From Gordonia sp. ABSL11-1 (GTDB lineage: Bacteria; Actinomycetota; Actinomycetes; Mycobacteriales; Mycobacteriaceae): 64,000 nucleotides of DNA. Of the stretch, positions 9,298 to 18,761 are shown piece by piece. A program made the position numbers and the translations under genes. A model generated the notes under the pieces. It was not told where the DNA came from. It did no database searches and was given only the letters and a program-made list of their open reading frames with translations. Positions within the stretch are counted from its first letter, which is position 1; the number at the start of each line of letters is the position of its first letter. Location: the NCBI RefSeq assembly GCF_030315685.1, contig NZ_JASXSI010000002.1, positions 1-64,000 on the forward strand, read 5' to 3'.

Positions 9298-10289
9298 GCC
9301 CTCCCGGTGGGATTCTCGGTGTCGACCGGCTCGGTCAGGCGCCCGTAGGTGTCCGGTCGGCGGGTGGCCAGGAAGGGGAACAGGGTCAGCCAGTCGCGAC
9401 GCTGATCGAGGTCGAGATCGGCGACGAGGACCGCGGATTCGTCGCGCGGTGCCTGGACCAGGATGCGGCCGTAGGGATCCGAGATGAACGACGAACCGTA
9501 GAACGTGATCGCACCCTCGTCGCCATGACGATTGGGGGCGATCATGAACGTGCCGTTGGCGATACCGTTGCCGACGATGACCTGCTGCCACAGCGGCTGC
9601 GTGTCGAAGTCGGGGTGATCGGGCTCGGAGCCGATCGCCGTCGGGTAGACGATGATCTCGGCGCCGGCGAGCGAGTACATCCGGGCGACCTCGGGGAACC
9701 ACTCGTCCCAGCAGGTCGGCATGCCGATCCGTGCGCCACCCAGCGCGTCGGGGGTGTGCACGGTGTAGGCCTCTGTGGAGGACGGGCCGCCGCGGAAGTA
9801 TGTGTCCTCGTAGTATCCCGCGGTCACCGGGATGTGGAGCTTGCGTGTCCGCCCGACGAGACCGTCGGGTCCGACGAGGATCGCCGTGTTGTATCCGAGG
9901 CCGTCGTCGTCGGTGCCGGGTGCGGCGTCCTCTGCCTGTGCATGCTCGTAGAGCGACGCGTGCACCAGGATGTCGTGCCGTTTGGCGGCGTCGAGCGCGA
10001 ACCGGTGGGTCGGGCCGGACAGCAGGTCCTCGGCGTAGGCGCCGGGGTTGTCGCCGCCCCGCACGAACGCCGGGTAGCGGCTCAGCGTCAGCTCGGGCAG
10101 GAACACGACCTGCGCGCCCTGCTCGGCGGCCGTCGCGATCCCGTCGGCCAGCTCGGCCTCGAGTGCGCTCGGGTCCTCCTGCCAGCGATGCTGGACCAGC
10201 GCGACGCGCAGCGGCGGCCGCGCGGGGACATCGACACGCGCCAACGACGGGGGCGGGGTGAGTGCGGTGATGACGTTCATGGAATCCAT
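9294..10289 (-). CDS. aguB: N-carbamoylputrescine amidase-like carbon-nitrogen hydrolase
   Basis: The 331-residue protein is a nitrilase-superfamily hydrolase with the Glu-Lys-Cys triad visible: Glu in FLPELTLSRYP, Lys in GRTRKLHIP and Cys in GMPTCWDEWFPE. The last motif is typical of N-carbamoylputrescine amidohydrolase, which releases putrescine, CO2 and ammonia. It is somewhat longer than AguB (about 290) because of an N-terminal extension. Either the ATG at 10289 or the one at 10280 may start it. It is translationally coupled to agmatine deiminase downstream, which strongly supports the assignment. The upstream gene is a broken permease. Confidence 0.85.
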   Translation of the reverse strand: MDSMNVITALTPPPSLARVDVPARPPLRVALVQHRWQEDPSALEAELADGIATAAEQGAQVVFLPELTLSRYPAFVRGGDNPGAYAEDLLSGPTHRFALDAAKRHDILVHASLYEHAQAEDAAPGTDDDGLGYNTAILVGPDGLVGRTRKLHIPVTAGYYEDTYFRGGPSSTEAYTVHTPDALGGARIGMPTCWDEWFPEVARMYSLAGAEIIVYPTAIGSEPDHPDFDTQPLWQQVIVGNGIANGTFMIAPNRHGDEGAITFYGSSFISDPYGRILVQAPRDESAVLVADLDLDQRRDWLTLFPFLATRRPDTYGRLTEPVDTENPTGRA

Positions 10290-10320
10290 TCTTCTCGTGC
10301 AGCTCTACTCGTGGGGACGA

Positions 10321-11879
10321 TCAGCGCACCGAGGTCGGTGTCTCGGTGGTCGTCGATGTCGGATGGCGCTCCGGAACCGATCGCGGCAGCGTCTCGGACC
10401 GGAAGAACTCGGGTCGCAGGGCACGCAGCACCAGCATGACGACGCCGCCGAGGATGAACAGCCCGAAGCCGATGGAGAAGACCGGCCCGACGCCGAAGAT
10501 CGACGCCCCGCCGCCGTTGTCGGGGTTCATGCTCTCACCGACCGAGATGACGAAGACGGCGAGCAGGGCGATCCCGCCGAGCATCGGGAAGACCAGTCGG
10601 AAGATCGCATTGTGCAGGTTCGCGAAGAGTGTGTGGCGGAAGTACCACACAGGCGAACGCGGTGATGCCGTAGTACCAGCAGATCATGATGCCCAGCGCG
10701 GCGATCGTGTCGAGAAGTGTGTGCTCGGACAGGACGGTGACCACTGTGTAGAAGACCGCGGTCACGGTCCCGGCGACGAGCGCCGCGAACGACGGTGCGA
10801 GGAACCGGGGGATCTCGGCGAACTCCTTCGGGAACGCGCCTTAGCTGCCCATGGCGAGCATGGTGCGTGCGACGGGCAGGAAGGTCGTCTGCAGACTGGC
10901 GACCGACGACACCAGGATGGCGAGGAACAGCAGGATGCCGCCCCACTTGCCGAGGATCGGTTCGGCGAGCGCGCCGAAGACGTTCTCGGCGTTCTCCGGG
11001 TTGCCGAGACCGACGCCGTCGGTGCCGACGCCGGTGTACATCATGGTCGCGACGGCGACGAGGAGGTAGGTCAGCAGGATCGACACGACGCACAGGAGAC
11101 CGGAGCGACCCCGGGTGCGCTTGGGGTCCTTGCATTCCTCACCCAGCGTCAGACAGGTGTCCCAGACCCAGAACGCGAAGATCGAACCCGTGAGGCCGAC
11201 GGCGAACGCCGCGATCCTCGGACCGGTGAACGATTGAACCAGTCGATGTCGAACTGCAGGTGGGCGGGCGCCCCGCCGTCGCCGACCTGGATGAGGGCGA
11301 CGACCGCGAATGTGATCAGCACGACCATCTGAAAGGCCACCAAGACGTACTGGATTCGTTCGCTGGTGGTGATCCCGCGCATCGACACCCAGGTGGCGAT
11401 GGCGAGGAACACCAGGGTGGTCACGATGTTGACGGTCTTGTCGTCGTCGAGCCCGGAGAGCCATGTGGAGTCGAACACGCGCCCGAGGGTCAGATAGAAG
11501 AACTCGACACCGACCGCGGCGAGGTTGGAGAGGACGATGATCGTCGCGATGACCATGCCCCACCCGCACATCCGTCCGACGTACGGGCCGAAGGCCTTGG
11601 TGGACCACGTGAACGACGCGCCACAGTCGGGGTGCCGGAGTTCAGCTCACGATAGGCGCACGCGGTCAGGAACATCGGGATGAACTCGGCGATCAGGATC
11701 ACCGGCATCTTCAGTCCGACGGCCGCCACGATCAGCCCGATGGACGCGGTGAGCGTGTAACCCGTTGCCACGGTGGAGATCCTGAGGACAGTGCCGGAGA
11801 CGACCCCGATCTTGTCGGTCGCCAGGCTCTTGCCCTTCTCGGTGCCGGGTGGTTGCGGGGATACGCCGGTGAGCTCTGC
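10321..11879 (-). pseudogene. APC-family permease, broken second copy
   Basis: Homology to the intact permease at 922-2484 is continuous along the whole length but jumps frame. Comparing the two copies, I see a one-base loss near 11638 (after RELNS), a one-base loss near 11236 (at WFN), a Tyr codon changed to TAA at 10841-10843, and a two-base loss near 10650 (after FACV). The final segment runs in frame to a natural stop. No plausible start codon lies at the expected N-terminus. It sits directly upstream of aguB and aguA, where an agmatine/putrescine importer would be expected. A full-length transporter cannot be made from this sequence. Confidence 0.85.
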
Positions 11880-12370
11880 GGTACCGGCACAGACACGGAT
11901 CAGGACGACCTGATCGAACGTCGTCCCGGCGGCCACGATCAGCCGGAGGGAGTCGTCGACCTCGACGCGCGATGAACCGAGCCGACCGAAGGCGTCGGCG
12001 ACGCGCTCACCGGTCGTCGCGTCCCATCCGAGGGCATCGCGAGCGGACAGCACGAGCAGGTGTGTGTCGTGCGGGTCATCTGCTGGCGGGAAGCGGGCTC
12101 GAACGTGAGGCGCGGCGGTGCGGATGCGTTGTCGGTAAGGGCGCCGGCAGACGGCGCGGATGAGCTGTGGGCGGTGGCGAGAGGGAGGGACACCGGAGGA
12201 CTCCCTTGTCGTCGGTGGACGTCCGCGACCACGATGCCGACCGGCCGGTCGCATCGACCACCGACGAAACGGTGTGGGCGACGAGGCGAGCCGCAGCACT
12301 TCGGCGGTTGTCGCGTGCCGGGGCGCGTGCGAGGCGGCCGACAACCCGGCCGTGGCATAGATTCAGTGGT
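11880..12370. other. Intergenic/decayed region between broken permease and glutaminase
   Basis: On the minus strand an open frame continues upstream from the permease remnant (about 12080-11880) and encodes a short stretch (LLVLSARDALGWDATTGERV and following) that I cannot assign. It occupies the place held by the universal stress protein in the intact locus but lacks the USP nucleotide-binding motif. The right part must contain the glutaminase promoter. No convincing complete gene is visible. Confidence 0.4.
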
Positions 12371-13825
12371 GTGACCACGCATGTCGATGGATATCTCCGC
12401 CACATCATGGGCGTCTGCTCCGCGGACTCCTCGGGTGCGGTGGCCGACTACATCCCCGAACTCGCGCGTGTGGACCCGGATGGATACGGCCTGTCGATGT
12501 GTGTCCACGACGGCAACGTCTACTCGCAGGGCGACAGCGGCGTCGCGTTCACGATCCAGTCCATCTCCAAGCCGCTGACGTACGCGCTGGTCCTCACCCG
12601 ACTCGGTCCGGCCCAGGTGGATGCACGGATCGGGGTCGAGCCATCCGGTGAGGCGTTCAACGAGATCAGCGTCGACGCCGATCGCCGTCCGCGCAATCCG
12701 ATGATCAACGCCGGGGCGATCATGGCGGCGTCGCTGCTGCTGCCGCCCGTCCGCGATGTCGACGCGTCGACGGTCGAGTCGGTGTTCGGCGAGCTCGTCG
12801 AGTTCTACTCCGGTTGTGCCGGCCGACACCTCGAGCTCGACGAGGACGTCTACTCCTCGGAGGCACAGACCGGTGCCCGCAACCGCGCGATCGCCTACAT
12901 GCTGGACAGTTTCGGTGTGGTGGACACCGACCCGGAGGCAGCGCTGGATCTCTACTATCGCCAGTGTTCGCTGCGGGTCACCACCGACGACCTGTCGGTC
13001 ATCGGCGCGACCATCGCCAATGGTGGCCTCAACCCGCGGACCGGGCGCCAGGTCATGACACAGGAAGTGGCCCAGCGCGTGCTGTCGGTGATGACCACCT
13101 GTGGGATGTACGACGGCGCAGGCGACTGGGTGACCACGGTGGGACTGCCCGCGAAGAGCGGGGTGGGTGGCGGGATACTCGCGATCCTGCCGGGCCAGCT
13201 GGGGATCGGCGTCTACTCGCCCCGCCTCGACGTCCACGGCAACAGCGTTCGGGGGATCGACACCTGCCGGCATCTGTCGACCGATCTCGGTCTGCACATG
13301 TTCAACCTGACCCGCGAGAGCCGGGTGACCATCCGTTCCACCTATGACATCGGGGAGTTCGAGGTCGGCGACGACTGGACCGAGCGGGAGCGCAGTTACC
13401 TGAAGACGTGTCGGGAACGTGTGCGTGTCTACGAGTTGCAGGGTGATCTGACGTTCTCCGGTGCCGAGGCCGCCATGCGGCGGCTCGAGACCGACATCGA
13501 CCACTACGACGTCGCGATCGTCGACATCTCCCGGATCGGGATCGTCGATCCGGTCGCCCGGACGATGGTGCTGACCTTCAAACACGTCCTCGACGATCGC
13601 GGGCAGCGCGGCATGGTCGTCGATCCCGACGGCGTGATGCGCGCGAGTGTGGACCGGCACCGAAACGATCGCGTGGTTCCGGACATCGTTGCGCCCGAAG
13701 CGCTTCGCGGATTCGATCCGACATTGCCGCACGTGCACGCGACGATGGCCGAGGCGGTCACCGACGCCGAGGCGTTCCTGCTGAAACAGCGATACGGACC
13801 CGGCGATGGATTCGACGGGGTGTGA
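12371..13825 (+). CDS. glsA: Glutaminase with C-terminal STAS domain
   Basis: The first 310 or so residues are a serine-dependent beta-lactamase-fold glutaminase, hydrolysing L-glutamine to glutamate and ammonia. The nucleophile motif is FTIQSISKPLTYAL (SxxK near residue 65), with NPMINAGAI, the Tyr-containing YYRQCS, and AKSGVGGGI further on. A STAS domain follows (about residues 355-460), as in anti-sigma-factor antagonists. The GTG at 12371 gives 484 residues and the family-like opening; the longer upstream frame is antisense to decayed DNA. The STAS module probably binds a nucleotide or a partner protein and may regulate activity. The gene stands alone; nucS follows 40 bp downstream. Confidence 0.9.
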   Translation: MTTHVDGYLRHIMGVCSADSSGAVADYIPELARVDPDGYGLSMCVHDGNVYSQGDSGVAFTIQSISKPLTYALVLTRLGPAQVDARIGVEPSGEAFNEISVDADRRPRNPMINAGAIMAASLLLPPVRDVDASTVESVFGELVEFYSGCAGRHLELDEDVYSSEAQTGARNRAIAYMLDSFGVVDTDPEAALDLYYRQCSLRVTTDDLSVIGATIANGGLNPRTGRQVMTQEVAQRVLSVMTTCGMYDGAGDWVTTVGLPAKSGVGGGILAILPGQLGIGVYSPRLDVHGNSVRGIDTCRHLSTDLGLHMFNLTRESRVTIRSTYDIGEFEVGDDWTERERSYLKTCRERVRVYELQGDLTFSGAEAAMRRLETDIDHYDVAIVDISRIGIVDPVARTMVLTFKHVLDDRGQRGMVVDPDGVMRASVDRHRNDRVVPDIVAPEALRGFDPTLPHVHATMAEAVTDAEAFLLKQRYGPGDGFDGV

Positions 13826-13864
13826 TCGTCGGCGCGCGACGGGGTCGGCGTTAAGCTGACCCCC

Positions 13865-14548
13865 GTGCGTCTGGTTATCGCGAACTGCCAAGTGGACTAT
13901 GTCGGGCGACTGACCGCACATCTGCCGATGGCGAAGCGCCTGCTGCTGATCAAGTCGGACGGATCGGTGAGCGTGCACGCCGATGATCGTGCGTACAAAC
14001 CGCTCAACTGGATGAGTCCACCGTGCTGGATGACCGAGTCGGTCGTACCCGACGGTGTCGAGGCGGAGGCCTACTGGGTCGTCACGAACAAGTCGGGCGA
14101 GGAACTGCGCATCAGGATCGCGTCGATCGAGCACGACTCGGAGCACGAGCTGGGCGTCGATCCCGGTCTGGTCAAGGACGGCGTGGAGGCGCACCTGCAA
14201 GAGTTGCTCGCCGAACATGTCGAGACCCTCGGGCCTGGGCACAGCCTGATCCGCCGCGAGTACATGACCGCCATCGGGCCGGTGGACCTGCTGTGCCGCG
14301 ACGCCGTCGGGTCGACCGTGGCGGTGGAGATCAAACGGCGCGGGGAGATCGACGGTGTCGAACAGCTGACCCGCTACCTCGAGTTGCTCAACCGTGATCC
14401 GATCCTGGCCCCGGTCACCGGTGTGTTCGCCGCGCAGCAGATCAAGCCGCAGGCCCGGACATTGGCCGAGGATCGTGGAATCCGTTGTCTGGTACTGGAT
14501 TACGATGCACTTCGCGGTGCGGAGAGCACCGAGTTCCGTTTGTTCTGA
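13865..14548 (+). CDS. nucS: EndoMS/NucS mismatch endonuclease
   Basis: This 227-residue protein matches NucS/EndoMS, the mismatch-specific endonuclease that provides mutation avoidance in actinobacteria and some archaea lacking MutS-MutL. The N-terminal beta-sheet domain ([16 protein letters not shown], then [14 protein letters not shown]) mediates dimerisation and DNA binding. The C-terminal RecB-like nuclease domain shows [10 protein letters not shown] and VAVEIKRRG, giving the D-x(n)-E-x-K catalytic core near residues 140-160. It starts at GTG 13865. The neighbours downstream match the M. tuberculosis Rv1321 context. In these bacteria its action depends on the beta clamp; the C-terminal end (ESTEFRLF) may carry that contact. 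Confidence 0.95.
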   Translation: MRLVIANCQVDYVGRLTAHLPMAKRLLLIKSDGSVSVHADDRAYKPLNWMSPPCWMTESVVPDGVEAEAYWVVTNKSGEELRIRIASIEHDSEHELGVDPGLVKDGVEAHLQELLAEHVETLGPGHSLIRREYMTAIGPVDLLCRDAVGSTVAVEIKRRGEIDGVEQLTRYLELLNRDPILAPVTGVFAAQQIKPQARTLAEDRGIRCLVLDYDALRGAESTEFRLF

Positions 14549-14595
14549 GGCCGTTGCCGCGCCGATGGGCGTCGCGGTTTGTCGCGTGTCAGGTG

Positions 14596-15009
14596 TCAGG
14601 GTGCGGGGGTGAGTGCGACGACCGCGATCGTGCGATGCACCTTGTCCTGGTAGCCCTGGTAGTCGAAGACCTCGTCGTTGAGCGTCGACCACATCGCCGT
14701 GCGTTCGTCGCCGCTCAGTTCGGTCCCGATCACGGGAGTGATCGTCCCACCGATGTCGATCGTCGCCGGGGAGCCGGCGCGGAGATTCAGCCACCATCCG
14801 GGCTCCCAGTCGGCGCCGCCGTTCGACGCCACAACGATCCAGCGGTCGCCGTCGGGTCTGTAGATGAGGGGAGTGGTGCGCGGCGTTCCGCTCGTCCGTC
14901 CGGTCGTCGTCAGCAGCAGGAGGTCGGCACCGCGGAAACGTTGCGGTCGTAGCCGGGAGATGACCGCGTTCATCATGCGGTTGAGCAGCACGAACGCACG
15001 CTTCTTCAT
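14596..15009 (-). CDS. Deazaflavin (F420)-dependent nitroreductase-family protein
   Basis: The 137-residue protein belongs to the DDN/F420H2-dependent quinone reductase family, with the characteristic LLLLTTTGRTSGTPRTTPLIY, a short strand, then ASNGGADWEPGWWLNL. Family members bind F420 in a split beta-barrel and reduce quinones or nitro compounds, often near the membrane. The length is normal for this family. It converges with nucS and stands alone. The substrate cannot be told from the sequence. Confidence 0.85.
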   Translation of the reverse strand: MKKRAFVLLNRMMNAVISRLRPQRFRGADLLLLTTTGRTSGTPRTTPLIYRPDGDRWIVVASNGGADWEPGWWLNLRAGSPATIDIGGTITPVIGTELSGDERTAMWSTLNDEVFDYQGYQDKVHRTIAVVALTPAP

Positions 15010-15056
15010 GGCCGGGATCCTAACGGGGCCGCTCCCGTCGTCGCGCGTGAACGACG

Positions 15057-16166
15057 TCAGGTCGTCGTCGCCGCCGAGTCGTCGGCCTCCGTGCCGGATG
15101 AGGTGTCCGTCGGCGTCGGAGCCGCGGTGTGGTCGGCGGTGGTGGTGCTGTTGCCGGTGGCGCCGCCGGCCGCCGTGCCGTTGGTCTGGCCGGAACGCCT
15201 GACCTGCGATGAGCTCGACAGCGCGCGATTGAGGAGCTCGATGTCGTCGTTGTCGGTCAGCTCGGCGAGATCCTGGTGACGCTCGGCGAGCTGGGCGGGG
15301 ACCTTCGCCAGCTGATCGCGCACCTGGTTGAGCTGATCGACGACCTGCTTACGGGCGAGGTCGGCCTTGCCGGCCAACTCGCGCGAGCGGGCGAGGCGCT
15401 CGGTCGCGATCTCGAGTGCCGTGTCCTTCATCCGCTGAGCCTCGTGGCGGGCGCGGTCGCGCTGCGAGGTGATCTCGGCGTCGTGTCGTTCCCGCTCCGC
15501 CTGCCGGGCCCGGGTGCTCTGCAACTCGAGTTCGGCGGCTTCACCCTTGGCCTTGGTGACGATCCGTCGCGCCTCGTCGCGGGCGGCGTTCATCGTCTCC
15601 TTGTGCTCCGCCTCCATCGCGGCCTTGCGTTCGGTGATCAGCTTGGCGGCCTCCTCGGCCTCCTCTGCCGACTTCGCGGCGAGTGCATCCGCCTTCTCGC
15701 GGGCCTTGCGGGACTTCTCCTCGGCGTCGGCGACGAGCTTCTGGCCCTTGGTCTCGGCCGCGTCGCGCACCCGTTCGGCGTCGGACTCGGCGTCGTCGCG
15801 GAGGGAGGCTGCCTCCTGCCGGGCGATCGAGGTGATCTCTGCGGCCTCGGCGGCGGCCTCGGCGCGGATCTCGGACGCCTCGTCGGAGGCGAGCTGAAGC
15901 ATCCGGCCGAGCCGCTCGCTCATGCCCTGTGCGGTGGTGGGCGGAACCGACAGCTTGTCGATCTCGCGCCGCAGTTCCTCGATCTCGTCACGTGCCTGCT
16001 CGAGATGTGCGGCGAGCTCGTGGGCGTTGGCGGTCGCTGCGTCACGGTCGGCTGCGAGCACCCGCAACTCCGCATCCATGCGCTGTAGGTGCTCGGCGAC
16101 CTGATCGCGATCGAAGCCGCGCATGACGATGGCGAACGGGAGTTGCCGCGGTGCGGGAGCTGACAT
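15057..16166 (-). CDS. DivIVA/Wag31-like long coiled-coil protein
   Basis: Of 369 residues, the first 60 (PFAIVMRGFDRDQVAEHLQRM) match the DivIVA membrane-curvature domain. A continuous Ala/Glu/Arg-rich coiled coil follows (about residues 60-300) and then a Thr/Ala-rich, low-complexity tail. No catalytic motif is present. Such proteins localise at poles, septa or the inner envelope and scaffold growth or cell-wall enzymes. The closest functional idea is a DivIVA-domain paralogue, not Wag31 itself, which normally sits beside the ftsZ cluster. A short gap separates it from the epimerase gene, which is transcribed the same way. Confidence 0.75.
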   Translation of the reverse strand: MSAPAPRQLPFAIVMRGFDRDQVAEHLQRMDAELRVLAADRDAATANAHELAAHLEQARDEIEELRREIDKLSVPPTTAQGMSERLGRMLQLASDEASEIRAEAAAEAAEITSIARQEAASLRDDAESDAERVRDAAETKGQKLVADAEEKSRKAREKADALAAKSAEEAEEAAKLITERKAAMEAEHKETMNAARDEARRIVTKAKGEAAELELQSTRARQAERERHDAEITSQRDRARHEAQRMKDTALEIATERLARSRELAGKADLARKQVVDQLNQVRDQLAKVPAQLAERHQDLAELTDNDDIELLNRALSSSSQVRRSGQTNGTAAGGATGNSTTTADHTAAPTPTDTSSGTEADDSAATTT

Positions 16167-16194
16167 GCGGCACAGTCTAACTCAGTCCGCGGTG

Positions 16195-16692
16195 TCAGTG
16201 AGCTGGGGAATCCCTCGCGGGCTCGACCAGCTCGAGCAGGACGCCACCCGCGTCCTTCGGGTGCACGAAGTTGATGCGGGAGTCCGCTGTTCCGCGTCGC
16301 GGCTCGGGGTAGAGCACGCGGATGCCCGCGTCGGTCAGCCGGGCCGTCACGGCGTCGACGTCGGTGACCCGGACGGCCAGCTGCTGGAGTCCGGGCCCGT
16401 TGCGGTCGAGGAACTTCGCGATCGTCGAGTCGTCGTTGAGCGGGGCAAGTAGCTGGACGACCGCCCCGCCGGTCTCTCCGGCCGAGCGCGGACCGACCAT
16501 CGCCTCGATCACACCCTGATCCGTGTTGGTCTCCTCGTGCAAGGTCTCGAAGCCCAGATGATCGAGGTACCACTTCTTTGCGGTGTCCAGGTCGGGCACG
16601 GCGATGCCGACGTGGTCGACAGCGGTGACGAGGTCCGAGATGGCGGCGGTGGCCGATGCCGATGCGGCAGGGTCTGATGCTTGGGTGGTCAT
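16195..16692 (-). CDS. mce: Methylmalonyl-CoA epimerase
   Basis: The 165-residue protein is a VOC-fold epimerase interconverting (S)- and (R)-methylmalonyl-CoA in propionate, odd-chain fatty acid and cholesterol breakdown. The metal-ligand positions are visible: His in [10 protein letters not shown] near residue 27, Gln in VVQLLAPL, and the C-terminal Glu in [10 protein letters not shown]. The fourth region reads [11 protein letters not shown], with Gln where many homologues have His; I think this is usual in mycolate bacteria but cannot check. It is divergent from the thiolase gene, as in M. tuberculosis Rv1322A-Rv1323. Confidence 0.9.
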   Translation of the reverse strand: MTTQASDPAASASATAAISDLVTAVDHVGIAVPDLDTAKKWYLDHLGFETLHEETNTDQGVIEAMVGPRSAGETGGAVVQLLAPLNDDSTIAKFLDRNGPGLQQLAVRVTDVDAVTARLTDAGIRVLYPEPRRGTADSRINFVHPKDAGGVLLELVEPARDSPAH

Positions 16693-16773
16693 GCACTAAC
16701 GGTAGCGTTGGAGGTGGAAGCGCACAGAGCGGGCGCTCGGTCTGCCGCTCCTCACGATTGCTGGAGGTCTCCC

Positions 16774-18009
16774 ATGTCCACGTCCACCGAACAGTCGTCG
16801 ACGGTCATCGTCGCGGGCGCGCGGACCCCGTTCGGGCGTCTGCTCGGGTCGCTGAAGGATTTCAGCGCGGTGGATCTGGGTGCGGTCGCCATCAAGGGCG
16901 CGCTGGAGCGTTCCGGGGTGCCGGCGTCGGCGGTGGAGTACGTGGTCATGGGTCAGGTGCTGACGGCCGGCGCGGGGCAGATGCCCGCGCGTCAGACCGC
17001 GATCAAGGCCGGTATCGGCTGGGATGTGCCGACGCTGACCATCAACAAGATGTGCCTGTCGGGTGTCGACGCGATCGCGCTCGCCGATCAGCTCATCCGC
17101 GCCGGTGAGTTCGATTGTGTCGTCGCAGGTGGGCAGGAGTCGATGACCCAGGCGCCGCATCTGCTGCCCGGCAGTCGTGGCGGATTCAAGTACGGCAACA
17201 CCGAATTGGTCGACCACATGGCCTTCGACGGCCTGTGGGACGCGTTCACCGATCAGCCGATGGGCGCGCTGACCGAGCAGGGCAACGATGTCGACACCAG
17301 TGCTGCCGAAGCCGATGTGACATGCGGTTTCACCCGCGCCGAGCAGGATGAGTTCGCCGCCCGCAGTCATCAGCGCGCGGCGATCGCGTGGAAGAACGGT
17401 GTGTTCGCCGACGAGGTGGTGCCGGTGGAGATTCCGCAGCGCAAGGGTGACCCGATCGTCTTCGCCGAAGACGAGGGCGTGCGGGCCGACACCACGGCGG
17501 AGTCGCTGGGCGGTCTTCGGCCGGCGTTCCGCAAGGACGGCACCATCACTGCCGGCAACTCGTCGCAGATCTCCGATGGTGCCGCGGCGGTCGTGGTGAT
17601 GAGCAAGGCCAAGGCGACCGAACTCGGCGTCAGCTGGCTGGCCGAGATCGGACCCCACGGTGTCGTCGCCGGACCGGACTCGTCGCTGCAGGCCCAGCCG
17701 GCGAACGCCATCATCAAGGCGTGCGACCGTGCCGGGATCTCGCCCGCGGACCTCGATCTGATCGAGATCAACGAGGCCTTCGCCGCGGTCGGACTCGCCT
17801 CGGCCAAGCAGCTCGGCGTGGACCCGGAGATCGTGAACGTCAACGGCGGCGCGATCGCCGTCGGCCATCCGATCGGGACGTCGGGAGCTCGTATCGCCCT
17901 GCACCTGGCCCTGGAACTGCAACGTCGTGGTGGCGGGGTCGGCGCGGCCGCGCTGTGCGGCGCCGGCGGGCAGGGCGACGCCTTGATCATCCGGGTGCCG
18001 AAGAGCTGA
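16774..18009 (+). CDS. fadA4: Acetyl-CoA acetyltransferase (thiolase)
   Basis: The 411-residue protein is a thiolase that joins or splits acetyl-CoA units. The acyl-accepting Cys is in [11 protein letters not shown] (near residue 97), the catalytic His in [17 protein letters not shown], and the second Cys in [10 protein letters not shown] near the C-terminus. The ATG at 16774 follows a TGGAGGT ribosome site; an upstream ATG in the same frame lacks one and would overlap the epimerase promoter. It diverges from methylmalonyl-CoA epimerase, matching the fadA4 position in mycobacteria. Confidence 0.92.
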   Translation: MSTSTEQSSTVIVAGARTPFGRLLGSLKDFSAVDLGAVAIKGALERSGVPASAVEYVVMGQVLTAGAGQMPARQTAIKAGIGWDVPTLTINKMCLSGVDAIALADQLIRAGEFDCVVAGGQESMTQAPHLLPGSRGGFKYGNTELVDHMAFDGLWDAFTDQPMGALTEQGNDVDTSAAEADVTCGFTRAEQDEFAARSHQRAAIAWKNGVFADEVVPVEIPQRKGDPIVFAEDEGVRADTTAESLGGLRPAFRKDGTITAGNSSQISDGAAAVVVMSKAKATELGVSWLAEIGPHGVVAGPDSSLQAQPANAIIKACDRAGISPADLDLIEINEAFAAVGLASAKQLGVDPEIVNVNGGAIAVGHPIGTSGARIALHLALELQRRGGGVGAAALCGAGGQGDALIIRVPKS

Positions 18010-18044
18010 TCCGCGGGTGGTGGATGTCTCCGCAGGAGACTTCT

Positions 18045-18062
18045 ACTACACCTTGTCGTAGT
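18045..18062. promoter_or_regulatory. Palindromic ACTAC-N8-GTAGT element
   Basis: An 18-bp element with perfect 5-bp inverted ends (ACTAC and GTAGT) lies 20 bp upstream of the DUF3817 start. The arrangement resembles winged-helix repressor operators of the BlaI/CopY type, but a chance palindrome is possible. Confidence 0.35.
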
Positions 18063-18082
18063 TTAATGTCCGATTCGGCACA

Positions 18083-18442
18083 ATGGAGCTCATGTCGCAC
18101 TTCTTCGATCTCCGCACACCCGCCAAACGCTTCCGGTTCGTCGCCGTGTTGGAGGCGATCACATGGCTGGCCCTGCTGATCGCCATGTTCTTCAAGTGGG
18201 TCCTCGGACACACCGAGGCGGTGGCCGTGCCCGGCATGGTGCACGGCATCGTCTTCGTGCTCTTCGTCGTCGTGTCGCTGATCACCGCGGTCCAGCTGCG
18301 CTGGGGTGTCGTCGTCACGGTGCTGGCGCTGGTGTCCTCGGTCCCGCCGTTCGGCACCCTCGTCTTCGAGTGGTGGGCTCAGCGCAACGGCCACCTCGCC
18401 GAACTCTCCGACGACACGACCGCACCGCGCGTCGCGGCCTGA
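18083..18442 (+). CDS. DUF3817 small membrane protein
   Basis: The 119-residue protein has three to four hydrophobic helices and the DUF3817 pattern: RFRFVAVLEAITWLALLIAMFFKW followed by a helix containing PGMVHGIVFVLF. Function is unknown; family members are small integral membrane proteins of actinobacteria. A second DUF3817 gene occurs at 38407-38754. The ATG at 18083 or the one at 18092 could be the start. A palindrome lies immediately upstream. Confidence 0.8.
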   Translation: MELMSHFFDLRTPAKRFRFVAVLEAITWLALLIAMFFKWVLGHTEAVAVPGMVHGIVFVLFVVVSLITAVQLRWGVVVTVLALVSSVPPFGTLVFEWWAQRNGHLAELSDDTTAPRVAA

Positions 18443-18455
18443 CTTCGGTGCCCCG

Positions 18456-18761
18456 ATGATCGTCGCCTTCAGCCTGACACCGTCGGGCGGCGATGCCGTC
18501 GACGCGGACGGCGGGATGAGTGCGGCGGTCGCGTCGGCCGTGGAGGTCGTCCGCGAGTCCGGACTTTCGCATCAGACCACCTCCATGTTCACCTACCTCG
18601 AGGGCGATTGGGACGAGGTCATGGCCGTCGTCAGGGCGGCCACCGAGGCGGTCGCGCGTCACGCACCGCGGGTCGGGCTCGTGCTCAAGGCGGACATCCG
18701 GCCCGGCCACACCGACGAGATGACCGGCAAGGTCGAGCGGATCGACCGGCACCTCGCGTGA
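18456..18761 (+). CDS. MTH1187/YkoF-family thiamine-binding-like protein
   Basis: The 101-residue protein fits the MTH1187 (formerly DUF77) family, a ferredoxin-like fold that binds thiamine or hydroxymethylpyrimidine in some members. It has an opening IVAFSLTPSG strand, the conserved SGLSHQTTSMFTYLEGDWDEVMAVV core and a closing KADIRPGH strand. It starts at ATG 18456, 13 bp after the DUF3817 stop. Its stop overlaps the MFS start by one base (TGATG), so it may act with that transporter. Confidence 0.8.
   Translation: MIVAFSLTPSGGDAVDADGGMSAAVASAVEVVRESGLSHQTTSMFTYLEGDWDEVMAVVRAATEAVARHAPRVGLVLKADIRPGHTDEMTGKVERIDRHLA

Noticed and set aside
11939-14797. A 952-codon minus-strand open frame antisense to glutaminase and nucS
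   Set aside because: Both sense genes have clear motifs, while the antisense translation has no family features and is rich in the His/Arg/Asp pattern typical of high-GC shadow frames.
15276-16088. A Leu/Gly-rich plus-strand frame that looks membrane-like
   Set aside because: It is the reverse complement of the coiled-coil gene, whose Glu/Ala/Lys codons give Leu/Gly/Ser-rich antisense sequence.
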